A stretch of 64,000 nucleotides of DNA from Hyphomicrobiales bacterium (GTDB lineage: Bacteria; Pseudomonadota; Alphaproteobacteria; Rhizobiales; Beijerinckiaceae), in NCBI GenBank assembly GCA_004144595.1, contig SEEM01000013.1, forward strand, positions 1 through 64,000, written 5' to 3'. The notes beneath the pieces were generated by a model that searched no databases, was not told where the DNA came from, and worked only from the letters and a program-made list of their open reading frames with translations. Numbering within the stretch: the first letter of the stretch is position 1; each line of letters begins with the position of its first letter. A program made the translations under genes and the position numbers. Of this stretch, positions 10,897 through 21,217 are shown in pieces.

Positions 10897-10942
10897 TTCA
10901 GGCATGATGGTACCCGTTCGATCGTCGGACCGGAGGGAAGCC

Positions 10943-11512
10943 ATGCTGCCGTCGCGTCGCCAGATCGTGGCCGGGATCGCCGGTGCCGCCGCTACCGGCT
11001 TCGTCTCCCGCGCGGCTCAGGCACAAGCCCTCACAGGCGCCCATGCCTTCGGCTTCGACAAGCCGGGTGGCGGGCGCATGCCGCTGGCCGATTATCGCGG
11101 CCGGCCGATCCTCGTCGTCAACACCGCGACGCGCTGCGGCTATGCCGGGCAGATGGCGACGCTGGAGCAGCTCTGGCAGCGCTACCAGGCGCGCGGGCTG
11201 ATGCTCGTCGCCGTGCCGAGCAATGATTTCGGCGGGCAGGAGCCGCTCGACGGTGCGGCGATTGCCGAGGCTGCAAGGCAGGACCATGGCGCGACCTACG
11301 CCTTCGTCGAGAAGAGCGTGGTGCGCGGGCCGGAGGCGCATCCGTTCTATCGCTGGGCCGCCTCGGAGAAGCCGGCGGACACACCGCGCTGGAACTTCCA
11401 CAAATACCTGATCGGGCGAGACGGCGCTTTGCTCGGCGGCTTTCCGGCCGCGACCGATCCGCTCTCGCCGCAGCTCGTGCAGGCGATCGGGCGGGAGCTG
11501 GCGGCCGGCTAG
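10943..11512 (+). CDS. Glutathione peroxidase-family protein with Tat-like signal
   Basis: MLPSRRQIVAGIAGAAATG signal; PILVVNTATRCGYAGQMATLEQLWQRYQARGLMLVAVPSNDFGGQEP; WNFHKYLIGRDG. Confidence 0.82.
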   Translation: MLPSRRQIVAGIAGAAATGFVSRAAQAQALTGAHAFGFDKPGGGRMPLADYRGRPILVVNTATRCGYAGQMATLEQLWQRYQARGLMLVAVPSNDFGGQEPLDGAAIAEAARQDHGATYAFVEKSVVRGPEAHPFYRWAASEKPADTPRWNFHKYLIGRDGALLGGFPAATDPLSPQLVQAIGRELAAG

Positions 11513-11516
11513 CCGT

Positions 11517-12062
11517 TCAGGCTTTCGGCTTCGCTCCCGGCCGGAACGCCGCAATCGCCGCCGGGTCGGTTTCGAGCCACGGCCCCTCGATCAGGTCGAT
11601 GCAATAGGGGATCGCCGGCATCACCGCATCGAGGCATTCGGCGATGGCGCGGGGGCGGCCGGGCAGGTTGACGATCAGCGATTTGCCCCGAATGCCCGCC
11701 GTCTGGCGCGAGAGGATCGCGGTCGGCACCTTGGCGAGGCTGACCTGACGCATCAATTCGCCGAAGCCGGGCATTGGCTTTTCGATGACGTCCTCCGTCG
11801 CCTCCGGCGTGACATCGCGCGGAGCCGGGCCGGTGCCTCCGGTGGTGACGATCAGGCAGCAGCCTTCCGTGTCGGCAAGGTCGCGCAAAGTCTGCGCGAT
11901 CACGGCGCGATCGTCAGGGATGACCCGCGCGACCGCTTCCCAGGGCGAGGTCAGGACCTTGCGGAAATAGGCATCGATGGCCGGGCCGCCCTCGTCGGTA
12001 TAGATGCCGGCCGAGGCACGATCGGAGACCGTGACGATTCCAATCCGGGCAGTCGCGGTCAT
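11517..12062 (-). CDS. mogA: Molybdenum cofactor biosynthesis protein (MogA/MoaB family)
   Basis: RIGIVTVSDRASAGIYTDEGGPAI...TTGGTGPAPRDVTPEATEDVIEKPMPGFGELMR. Confidence 0.85.
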   Translation of the reverse strand: MTATARIGIVTVSDRASAGIYTDEGGPAIDAYFRKVLTSPWEAVARVIPDDRAVIAQTLRDLADTEGCCLIVTTGGTGPAPRDVTPEATEDVIEKPMPGFGELMRQVSLAKVPTAILSRQTAGIRGKSLIVNLPGRPRAIAECLDAVMPAIPYCIDLIEGPWLETDPAAIAAFRPGAKPKA

Positions 12063-12157
12063 CGGCTTTCTCCTGCGGGTGGCCTGCTGTATCGGCGGGC
12101 CGGATGGACGGTCAAGCCGGCCTCGCCAGCACCGGGTTGATCTGGTAGCGCAGCGTC

Positions 12158-13171
12158 ATGCGCCTTGCAGCCGCCTTGTCCCGTTCCGCCGAGCCACGCA
12201 GCTTTGCCCCCTGCTTCGCGGCCACGGTCTCGTTGGCGGTCGGACTTCTGACCGTGCTGACGCTCTGGCGCGATCCCTACTGGGTGTTTCGCGACACCCC
12301 GCCCTGGACACATGACGGCGTCGGCGCGAGCCGCCTGCTCGATGTCGAGATGCGCCTGATCAAGCCCCTCCAGATTGCGCGGCTGAAGCCACAGACGCTG
12401 CTGATCGGCTCGTCGGTGGTCTATCGCGGCCTCGATCCTCGCGATGTCTCTGCCGCAGGGGGCCAGGTCTACAATGCCGGCTTCTCCGCGCTGATGGCGC
12501 GGGAAATCCCGACGCTCGCGGCGCTGGCCGTCGATGTCGGCAGCGTCAGACGCGTCGTGATCGAGCTCGACTATTTCATGTTCACGTCCTGGCCGCCGCC
12601 ACCGCCGATCGACCGCAAGCTCGCGACGGCCTCCGGGCGCTCGGAAGCGCTGGTCTCGGTCGTGCTGAATCCGAAGGCGATCGACAATCTGCGCGGGCCG
12701 CGAGCCTTGCGGACGGAGCCGGGCCTCTGGTACGGCGACGGCTACAAGCAGACCCCGGATTTCGATGCGGAGCTGGTGGGCAAGGTCACCCGCGAGCAGA
12801 ACATCGCGGCGATGGTCTATCGTCCCGACGACATCTCGCATCTCGAACGGGCGCTCGACCTGCTGCAAGCGCGCGATGTCACGATCGTCCTGTCGCCGAT
12901 GAGCGCGGTACAGCGGCAGCTCGTTGCAGATGGCGGGCGCGCGCCCGAGCTCTCGGCCTGGCGACGGGATATCGCGACGCTCGCTGCGCAGCGCGGCCTG
13001 CCGTTTCACGATTTCGTCTCAGGCCATCCGTTCGAGGATTTCGATCCGGGAAAGGCGTCGTCGCGCTACTGGCTCGACACCTTGCACTTCAAGCCGGAGG
13101 TCGGCCGCTGGCTGCTCGGGCGGATCGGGCTCGGACGAAATCCCGCAGGCGCCGCAGCCACATCCGGCTGA
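12158..13171 (+). CDS. Membrane-anchored SGNH-hydrolase-like protein of unknown function
   Basis: N-terminal hydrophobic helix, LLIGSSVVYRGLDP (GxS block), C-terminal YWLDTLHFKPEVG (DxxH). Confidence 0.6.
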   Translation: MRLAAALSRSAEPRSFAPCFAATVSLAVGLLTVLTLWRDPYWVFRDTPPWTHDGVGASRLLDVEMRLIKPLQIARLKPQTLLIGSSVVYRGLDPRDVSAAGGQVYNAGFSALMAREIPTLAALAVDVGSVRRVVIELDYFMFTSWPPPPPIDRKLATASGRSEALVSVVLNPKAIDNLRGPRALRTEPGLWYGDGYKQTPDFDAELVGKVTREQNIAAMVYRPDDISHLERALDLLQARDVTIVLSPMSAVQRQLVADGGRAPELSAWRRDIATLAAQRGLPFHDFVSGHPFEDFDPGKASSRYWLDTLHFKPEVGRWLLGRIGLGRNPAGAAATSG

Positions 13172-14285
13172 AGGCCGCCATCTGCGTGGCGCCAGCCCGA
13201 CCCGGACCGACACGGATGACGGCGTTGGCCATCTCGCGGCGTTCGCCCCAGACATAGGTGCCGGCATCGACGCCTTCGCCGGCGCCGCTATCGAAGAAGG
13301 CGGGCGGCGTGCCGTTGAAATCCGCCTGGAGCATGGCGATCGCGAGCGTACGGCCCGGTGAATGACGGCTTTGCGTCTCGTCATAGGCGATCTTGATGAA
13401 ATGCCGGCGGTTGCCGCTCTCGATCAGCAGGCCCATGGCGATGGCGCGGCCGTCATGCAGCAGCGTGTCGATCAGCAGGGTGTCGTCATGGGCGCAGAGT
13501 TCGGCGAGACGGCGGATATAGGCGGTATCAGCCGGCAGGCAGGCGATGGCCGTACCTTCCTCGCCCTTCCAGCCGGAGGCTTCCAGCACGAGGAAGGCGT
13601 GGAGCGCTTCCAGTGCGCCGCGGCCGCGATTGCGCCGGAAGGTCAGGGCGCCCTGCTTCGCCACGGCCCGGAATTGCTGCATGCGCTTCTTGTAGCCTGA
13701 CCCGAGCGCGCGGCGCAGATAGGCCTCGAAACTGTCATCCGGGCGCGGGATCATCACGGGCCTGATCCAGCGCTCATAGGTCGAGATCGCGCTGCCGGTC
13801 TGGCGGCAGGCCTCGGCGAGGGCGGCATAGCACGGGCCGTCGAGCGGCAGCAGCGGCAGCAGCAGACGATGGGGCAGGTCGCGCGAGGCGAGCAGATAGC
13901 GCATCAGGGCGCGGGCCGCCTCCGATGCGTGGTCGCGGTCGAGCACCGGCAGTGAGGAGACCTCGTAGAGCGGCACGAGCGGCGCGGCGAGAGCGGCGGA
14001 AAAGCCGCTGCGCCAGCTCTTCACGCGCCGGAAGGCCCAGATGCCGACGAGCTGCTCGAAATCGAGGGCTTCACTGCGCCAGGCGCAGAGGACGACGATC
14101 TCCCCTTCCGGCACGAGCGTCGTCGCCGCCACGATCGCAGCGGGTGCCATATGCGGATTGGGCTCGAGCGCATGGCGCGCAAGCTCCGCGAAAACCGGCC
14201 CCAGCTCCGCGTATGCGGTGGGGCCGAGGCGCCTGACGACGATCGTGCTCAAGGCCGATGGCCGTCCCGGTTCGGCCGGCGCCAT
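13089..14285 (-). CDS. GNAT/BioF2-like acyltransferase
   Basis: ORF with acyltransferase-like pattern (RRALGSGYKKRMQQFRAVAKQG...FLVLEASGWKGEEGTAIAC...FIKIAYDETQSRHSPGRTLAIAML). Confidence 0.65.
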   Translation of the reverse strand: MAPAEPGRPSALSTIVVRRLGPTAYAELGPVFAELARHALEPNPHMAPAAIVAATTLVPEGEIVVLCAWRSEALDFEQLVGIWAFRRVKSWRSGFSAALAAPLVPLYEVSSLPVLDRDHASEAARALMRYLLASRDLPHRLLLPLLPLDGPCYAALAEACRQTGSAISTYERWIRPVMIPRPDDSFEAYLRRALGSGYKKRMQQFRAVAKQGALTFRRNRGRGALEALHAFLVLEASGWKGEEGTAIACLPADTAYIRRLAELCAHDDTLLIDTLLHDGRAIAMGLLIESGNRRHFIKIAYDETQSRHSPGRTLAIAMLQADFNGTPPAFFDSGAGEGVDAGTYVWGERREMANAVIRVGPGRAGATQMAAFSRMWLRRLRDFVRARSARAASGRPPA

Positions 14286-14542
14286 TCGCCGCGCAGGGAG
14301 AGGACGAAGGCGATCACCTGCGCCGTGGCCCGGTAGAGTTCTTCCGGGATCTGGTCGTCGAGCTCGACCGCCGAAAGCGCCTGGGCGAGGATCGCGTTCT
14401 GCTCGACGGCGACGTTGTGCTCCCGCCCGGTCTCGACGATGCGCTCTGCCAGTTCGCCGCGGCCCTTGGCGGTGACGCGCGGTGCGCCATGCCCGTCATA
14501 TTCGAGCGCGACGGCGATCCGGGGCGGCTGCGGCGCGCTCAT
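14249..14542 (-). CDS. FlhB C-terminal-domain-like small protein
   Basis: AVALEYDGHGAPRVTAKGRGELAERIVETGREHNVAVEQNAILAQALSAVELDDQIPEELYRATAQVIAFVLSL matches the FlhB/EscU cytoplasmic C-domain pattern. Confidence 0.75.
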   Translation of the reverse strand: MSAPQPPRIAVALEYDGHGAPRVTAKGRGELAERIVETGREHNVAVEQNAILAQALSAVELDDQIPEELYRATAQVIAFVLSLRGEWRRPNRDGHRP

Positions 14543-16179
14543 GACAGGCGGTCCAGGAACTGGCCGGCGGTCGGCTGCATGACGCGTGGCTGGCCGGTAT
14601 GGATATCGATGGCGCCGCTGGCGAAATCGGCATCGAGCAAGGCGCCTTCGAGGCCGGGTGCCGCGCCGCGCAGGAGCTGGCTGGTCTCCTCGCGCTCGGC
14701 CCAGATCGAGACGCCGACATCGCGGCCCTGCAAGGTGACGACGCCCTGCAACGGCCCCATCGGCTCGACATCGAGCGCAAAGCGGATGCGCCAGACTGGC
14801 GGGCTCACGCCTTGCGCATCGCGACGCGGGGCGTCGCGCTCGACCTGGAGCGGCAGCATCGCAATGCCCTGCTGAAAGGCGAGCGGGACCTCGGCGAGCC
14901 AGCGCTGCGCCGGCTGCGTGCCGTCCTGCCGGGCGGGTTCGAGCGGCAGCGAGGCGTATTGCGTCAGCTTGATCCGGTCGAGCGCGGCCTCGGTCTGATC
15001 GAGCAGGGCCTCGGCGATGGCGAGGGGTTTCTCGCCCGGCGCCAGCGAGGGCTCGACCGCGGGCTGGGGCGCGAGCGGCCCGTCCCGGCGCGGCGGCGCG
15101 AGGCGGGTGGGCTGGTCGCTGGAAGCGAGGTCGGCCTGCTGGTCCGCAGCCTGGATCTGGCGGCCGGCCTTCGGGTCCGGCGAGAGAGCGTCGACGATCG
15201 GCAGCAAGGTTTCGCGCAGCGCCTGCAGCCCGGCTTTGAGATCGCCTTGCCTCGGTACCGGCAGCCCCGCGGCCTGCCGTGCGTCGAAGAAGAGCCCGGA
15301 GGTCTGGAAGGCTTCCTTCAGTCTCGTCGCCGTCGGCGCTTGCCGCTCGGCTGGTACGGCCTGGGCCAGGACCTGCTGGACGGCGGGAGTCAGCGTCTTG
15401 GGCAGGGCCAGCGCAATCGAGCCCTGTGCCAAGGCGCGCAGATTGGCGAAGAGCGGGGCGAGGCCGTCCTGTCGTTGCAACAACGGGCCGAGCAGCGGGC
15501 CTGCGACGGCGCGCGCGATCGCGGGAGGAACGGGAGCCGTAGCAGCCGTCGCTGGTGTGGCAGGATTGGCGGCGCCGGCGATCGCGGGCGAGATGCCCGT
15601 CCCGCCCGGGAGCGTGGCAGTGGGGGGCGCCGCCGGGAGACCCAGCGTTTGCAGGGCTTGCTGCAGGAGGGCCTGCTGCATTGCCACCGGTGAAGGTGGG
15701 TGCGCGGCCTGTGCGGTTGCCGGTATTGTGCCAGGCTGCAGCGCGGGAACGGGCGCAGCCGCGGGGACCGCACGCACGGGAGCCGATGCTGAAGCCGGGG
15801 GAGCGGCCGGTTGAGCCGGAGGGAGGGCCTGGGCCGGAGGAAGCGCCTCGGGCGGTTGCGGCTGGGCTTGCGCGGATGGGGATGCCGAGGGCGGACGAAC
15901 CTCGACCAGCGTCGCGCGCAGGTCGCCGCCGGGCTGCTCGGGCGGGTCGAGCCGCAGCAGCAGCGTGGCGCCCGGTTGCAGCGCTGCCTGCCTGGCCTGC
16001 GGGCCGGCGAGGACGAGCGCGACCTTGGTCTCGCCGATGACCGCGGTCGCGGTGCCGTCCGGCTCCAGCGAAGTCAGCCGCGCCTGTACCGTCCGGCCAG
16101 CCGTCAGCTCTCCGCTTGCGTCGAGCGCCTGCAGCAGGGTGGCGAGGGTCTGGCTCTTGACGAGCTGGGCGAGATTCAT
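14539..16179 (-). CDS. FliK-like flagellar hook-length control protein
   Basis: Pro/Ala/Gln-rich central region and C-terminal VEPMGPLQGVVTLQGRDVGVSIWAEREETSQLLRGAAPGLEGALLDADF; overlaps the FlhB-C gene by 4 bp. Confidence 0.7.
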   Translation of the reverse strand: MNLAQLVKSQTLATLLQALDASGELTAGRTVQARLTSLEPDGTATAVIGETKVALVLAGPQARQAALQPGATLLLRLDPPEQPGGDLRATLVEVRPPSASPSAQAQPQPPEALPPAQALPPAQPAAPPASASAPVRAVPAAAPVPALQPGTIPATAQAAHPPSPVAMQQALLQQALQTLGLPAAPPTATLPGGTGISPAIAGAANPATPATAATAPVPPAIARAVAGPLLGPLLQRQDGLAPLFANLRALAQGSIALALPKTLTPAVQQVLAQAVPAERQAPTATRLKEAFQTSGLFFDARQAAGLPVPRQGDLKAGLQALRETLLPIVDALSPDPKAGRQIQAADQQADLASSDQPTRLAPPRRDGPLAPQPAVEPSLAPGEKPLAIAEALLDQTEAALDRIKLTQYASLPLEPARQDGTQPAQRWLAEVPLAFQQGIAMLPLQVERDAPRRDAQGVSPPVWRIRFALDVEPMGPLQGVVTLQGRDVGVSIWAEREETSQLLRGAAPGLEGALLDADFASGAIDIHTGQPRVMQPTAGQFLDRLS

Positions 16180-16332
16180 CGGGTGGCCTTGTGACGACGC
16201 ATCACCCTGTCACGAAAGATTAAGCATTTCCTTGCCGACGGCCTTTCGATGCAGGGCGCGCCTGCGCGTCGGGCGCTGGCCTCGGGCACGGCGCTGCGGC
16301 AGGGTCGGTCACCCCGTTCGAGGATATCAGCC

Positions 16333-17340
16333 ATGGATTACCGCCGTCTCGGCCGCTCCGGCCTCAAGGTCTCGCCGCTCTGCCTGGGCACGATGATGTT
16401 CGGCGGCCCGACTGACGAGGCGACGTCGCGCCGGATCATCGACAGCGCGCATGGAGCCGGCATCAATTTCATCGATACGGCCGACGCTTATAACGAGGGC
16501 CGGTCCGAGGAAGTGACCGGCCGGGCCATCGCGAACGATCGCCATGACTGGGTGCTGGCGACGAAGGTCGCGAACCCCATGGGCAAGGGGCCGATGAATG
16601 GCGGGCTGTCGCGGCGCTGGATCATGCGCGCCTGCGAGGACAGCCTGCGCCGGCTCGGCACCGGGACGATCGATATCTACTACCTCCACAAGGAGGATCA
16701 TACGACCCCGCTGGAGGAGACGGTGCACGCGATCGCGGATCTCGTCCGGCAGGGCAAGATCCGGCATTTCGGCGTCTCGAACTATCGCGCCTGGCGCCTC
16801 GCCGAGATCTGCCGGCTCTGCGATGAGCTCGGCATCGACCGCCCCGTGGTCAGCCAGCCCTATTACAACGCGATGAACCGGATGCCGGAGGTCGAGCATC
16901 TGCCGGCCTGCGGTCATTTCGGCCTGGGCGTGGCCTCCTATTCACCCCTGGCGCGTGGCGTTCTGACCGCGAAATATGCGCCGGGACAGGCGCCGGCGGA
17001 GGGCACCCGCGCCGGGCGCGGCGACCGGCGCATGATGCAGGCGGAGTGGCGCGAGGAGAGCCTGATCATCGCGCAGACGATCAAGGAGCATGCCGCGCGC
17101 AAGGGGCTGACGCCGATCCAGTTCGCGGTGCGCTGGGTGCTGAACAACGCCTTCGTCACGGCGGCGATCGCCGGCCCGCGCACCTTCGAGCAATGGGAGG
17201 CGTATCTTGCGGCGCTGGATGCCGGTTTCGACGCCGAGGACGAAGCGCTGGTCGACCGGCTGGTGCCGGCAGGCCACCCCTCGACGCCGGGCTACAGCGA
17301 TCCGGCCTATCCGCTGGAAGGGCGTGTCAGCCGCGTCTGA
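16333..17340 (+). CDS. Aldo/keto reductase
   Basis: MDYRRLGRSGLKVSPLCLGTMMFGG, FIDTADAYNEGRSEEVTGRAI, DIYYLHKEDHTTPLEETV. Confidence 0.9.
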   Translation: MDYRRLGRSGLKVSPLCLGTMMFGGPTDEATSRRIIDSAHGAGINFIDTADAYNEGRSEEVTGRAIANDRHDWVLATKVANPMGKGPMNGGLSRRWIMRACEDSLRRLGTGTIDIYYLHKEDHTTPLEETVHAIADLVRQGKIRHFGVSNYRAWRLAEICRLCDELGIDRPVVSQPYYNAMNRMPEVEHLPACGHFGLGVASYSPLARGVLTAKYAPGQAPAEGTRAGRGDRRMMQAEWREESLIIAQTIKEHAARKGLTPIQFAVRWVLNNAFVTAAIAGPRTFEQWEAYLAALDAGFDAEDEALVDRLVPAGHPSTPGYSDPAYPLEGRVSRV

Positions 17341-17352
17341 GCGGGGGCGCCT

Positions 17353-17676
17353 TCAGTTCATCATGCAGAAGCCGTTGACCACGACGTCGGTCTGGCACCA
17401 CGGCTTCCTGGCTTCGCCGTTCGCCGAGAGGCGCAGGAGCACGGGCTCCTCGCTTTGCGCGGTCGCGGAGGGAAAGGGCATCCGCTCGGGCTGGCCGGTT
17501 GCGTCCTGCGCGCGGCTCGCGCCGAAGGCGGCGCCAGGCACGACGATGACGCTGCGGCTGGTCTTCGCCGACGCGCCGGAGCTGCGCCCTCCGAAGCGGA
17601 ACCTGGCCGCCTCGGCCTGAAGAGGCAGCAAGGTGGCGGTCGCCAGCAGGCAAGTGAAAGCGGCGATGCGACGCAT
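17353..17676 (-). CDS. Small secreted hypothetical protein
   Basis: Signal peptide MRRIAAFTCLLATATLLPLQAEAARF; no recognised domain. Confidence 0.55.
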   Translation of the reverse strand: MRRIAAFTCLLATATLLPLQAEAARFRFGGRSSGASAKTSRSVIVVPGAAFGASRAQDATGQPERMPFPSATAQSEEPVLLRLSANGEARKPWCQTDVVVNGFCMMN

Positions 17677-17770
17677 GAAAGCGGTCTCCCGATTGCCGAC
17701 AGCATGCCGCGATCTGCCGCAACGGCAAGGAAAGCCTGAGATCAGCCTCAGCGAGGCGTTAACGCCGGCT

Positions 17771-18577
17771 CTACTGACCGGGCAGGACGATCATAGTGGG
17801 TTTGGCCGGGAGCGTCGCCTTGCCCAGCGTGATCGTGGCCTGCTCGCGGCGCTCGACCGGCCAGATATCCTGCGTGCTGGCGAGGAAACGGTTCAGCGTG
17901 CCGCCGCCGAAGAAATGCATGGGGATCATCACCCGCGCCTGGATCGATTTCAGCACGTCCAGCATGCCGCTCTGATCGAGCGTGTAGCTGCCGTCGACCG
18001 GGAAGAGCACGATGTCGACCCGGCCGAGCGCGCGCAGATGGCCGGGCTCAAGCGGGTGATGCAGATGGCCGAGATGGGCAATGCAAAGCTCGCCGATCTC
18101 GAAGACGAAGATCGAGTTGCCGTCATAATCGGTGCCGCCTTCATAAGTGCGGATATTGGTCGGCACGTTGCGGACGCGGACATCGCCGAGCGTGAGATCG
18201 TGCTGCGCAGCCCCCCGGCCGTAGAGTTCCCAGCCGGGCAGGACATGCTTGATGGCGGGATCGGGGTTGCGCGAATTATGCGTCGAGTGCGCCTTGTTCA
18301 TCGTGGCGATGTCGGGCGTCACAGGCGGGCGGACATAGTCGTTGTAGTCGGTCGCGATCTTGACGCCGCCCGGCGTCTCGATGAGGAAGGTGGCATGGCC
18401 GACGAAGGTGAGCTTCGCTTCGTCCCTGGCCAACTGGATCCGGTGGATCGGCCAACCGAGGCTGGCCATTTCCGGCCGGCAGCCGGGCTCGTTCGACTGG
18501 GCGCGGGCCGAAGGCGCCAACAGCAGCGCGAAGGCGAAGCTCGCAAGCAGACGCAACGGGACGGCGGGCAGGCTCAT
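17771..18577 (-). CDS. Exported MBL-fold metallohydrolase
   Basis: Signal peptide; LTFVGHATFLIETPGGVKIATDYNDYVRP; AHLGHLHHPL; MIPMHFFGGG. Start set at ATG 18577. Confidence 0.8.
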   Translation of the reverse strand: MSLPAVPLRLLASFAFALLLAPSARAQSNEPGCRPEMASLGWPIHRIQLARDEAKLTFVGHATFLIETPGGVKIATDYNDYVRPPVTPDIATMNKAHSTHNSRNPDPAIKHVLPGWELYGRGAAQHDLTLGDVRVRNVPTNIRTYEGGTDYDGNSIFVFEIGELCIAHLGHLHHPLEPGHLRALGRVDIVLFPVDGSYTLDQSGMLDVLKSIQARVMIPMHFFGGGTLNRFLASTQDIWPVERREQATITLGKATLPAKPTMIVLPGQ

Positions 18578-18782
18578 CGGCGGGCTCCGGCATCGTTCAG
18601 GCCATGGGAGCTTCAGGCAAAAGCCGGGCCGGGGGAAGGGCGCCGGAAGTGCCGCTACCGCATTCGTGAAGAGGGGTGGCCTTACCGGCAGGCGGTTGCG
18701 GGCGGCGCGGCTCACCGCTACATAGCGGCCAGATTTCCCGACATCCCTGTCGCAGCGCCTTAAAGCGGAGCCCGCTCGCCCC

Positions 18783-20194
<1,412 letters not shown>

Positions 20195-20213
20195 ATGCTC
20201 GATATCTGAAGCG

Positions 20214-20248
20214 GAAAGCCCCGCGATGCCGCAAGGTCCGCGGGGTTT
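20214..20248 (+). terminator. Rho-independent terminator after ettA
   Basis: AAAGCCCCGCG ATGCCGCAAGGTC CGCGGGGTTTT stem-loop with T tract. Confidence 0.75.
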
Positions 20249-20339
20249 TCACGTATCGCTTCAAGAATGCCTCTGCGTGGCGGGCGGTTCGGCATCCCGG
20301 GCGCTGGACTGCAATCGCGCGCCGGCTTGAACTGCAGGC

Positions 20340-20978
20340 ATGCTGACCCTCGACCATCTCACCGTCATCGCCCCGACGCTCGTGGAAGGCGTCGCGCATG
20401 TGCGCGACTGTCTCGGCCTCGATGTGCCCTTTGGCCAGCGGCACGGCTATATGGGCACCCATAACCACCTGCTCCAGCTCGGCGAGTCCGTCTATCTGGA
20501 GATCGTCGCGCTCGATCCTGATGGGACGCATCCCGGTCGGGCGCGCTGGTTCGGCCTCGACGACGAGAAGCAGGTTCGGCGGGATTGGGATGCCGGCCAT
20601 CGCTTGCGCGGCTGGGTCGCCCGGACCGAACGGATCGACGATGTGCTGAAGGGCCGCGAGGCGACCTTCGGCCGCAAGGTGGGCTTGCCGATGGGTGCCC
20701 CTGTCTTCGACTTCGCCATTCCGGACGATGGCTCGCTGCCATGGGGCGGGGCGGCTCCCTCGATCATCGATCGGCGCGGCAAGCAGCGCTCCATGGCGTC
20801 GATCGCGGATCTGGGCGCCCGCTTGCGCGGGTTTTCGCTGGAGCATCCGCAGGCCGAGGCGCTCGTGGCGCTGTTGCAGGAACTGGGAACGGATCGTGGG
20901 CCTGTCGTCAGCCATGGGCCGGAGCTGCGCTATCGGGCGCAGATCGAGACGTCCACGGGTCTCCATGAGTTGTCCTGA
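20340..20978 (+). CDS. VOC/glyoxalase-like domain protein
   Basis: LDHLTVIAPTLVEGVAHVRDCLGLDVPFGQRHGYMGTHNHLLQLGESVYLEIVALDPDG. Confidence 0.75.
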   Translation: MLTLDHLTVIAPTLVEGVAHVRDCLGLDVPFGQRHGYMGTHNHLLQLGESVYLEIVALDPDGTHPGRARWFGLDDEKQVRRDWDAGHRLRGWVARTERIDDVLKGREATFGRKVGLPMGAPVFDFAIPDDGSLPWGGAAPSIIDRRGKQRSMASIADLGARLRGFSLEHPQAEALVALLQELGTDRGPVVSHGPELRYRAQIETSTGLHELS

Positions 20979-21080
20979 CCATGGGGAAGATCTCGCAGCG
21001 TTTCAGCGTCGGAGATCAGCGTAATCCGACTGGTGCCCCGAGTGCCAAGCGGGTCCGCCATGCGGCCTTCTCCTGACGAC

Positions 21081-21095
21081 TTAAGTTATGATTAA
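21081..21095. promoter_or_regulatory. Candidate CtrA-type site upstream of SBP gene
   Basis: TTAAGTTATGATTAA, exact TTAA-N7-TTAA, ~120 bp upstream of the ATG at 21218. Confidence 0.35.
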
Positions 21096-21217
21096 GGCAG
21101 CGGCCCTAGGACCAGAGTCGCGTCCAAAGCAATTCTGCGCCTTGGAGCTGATAAATCCGATCTTGAACTGGTCAAGTTATTGATCGTGTTCTTGCTGCCA
21201 TGACGTGAAGGTTGATT

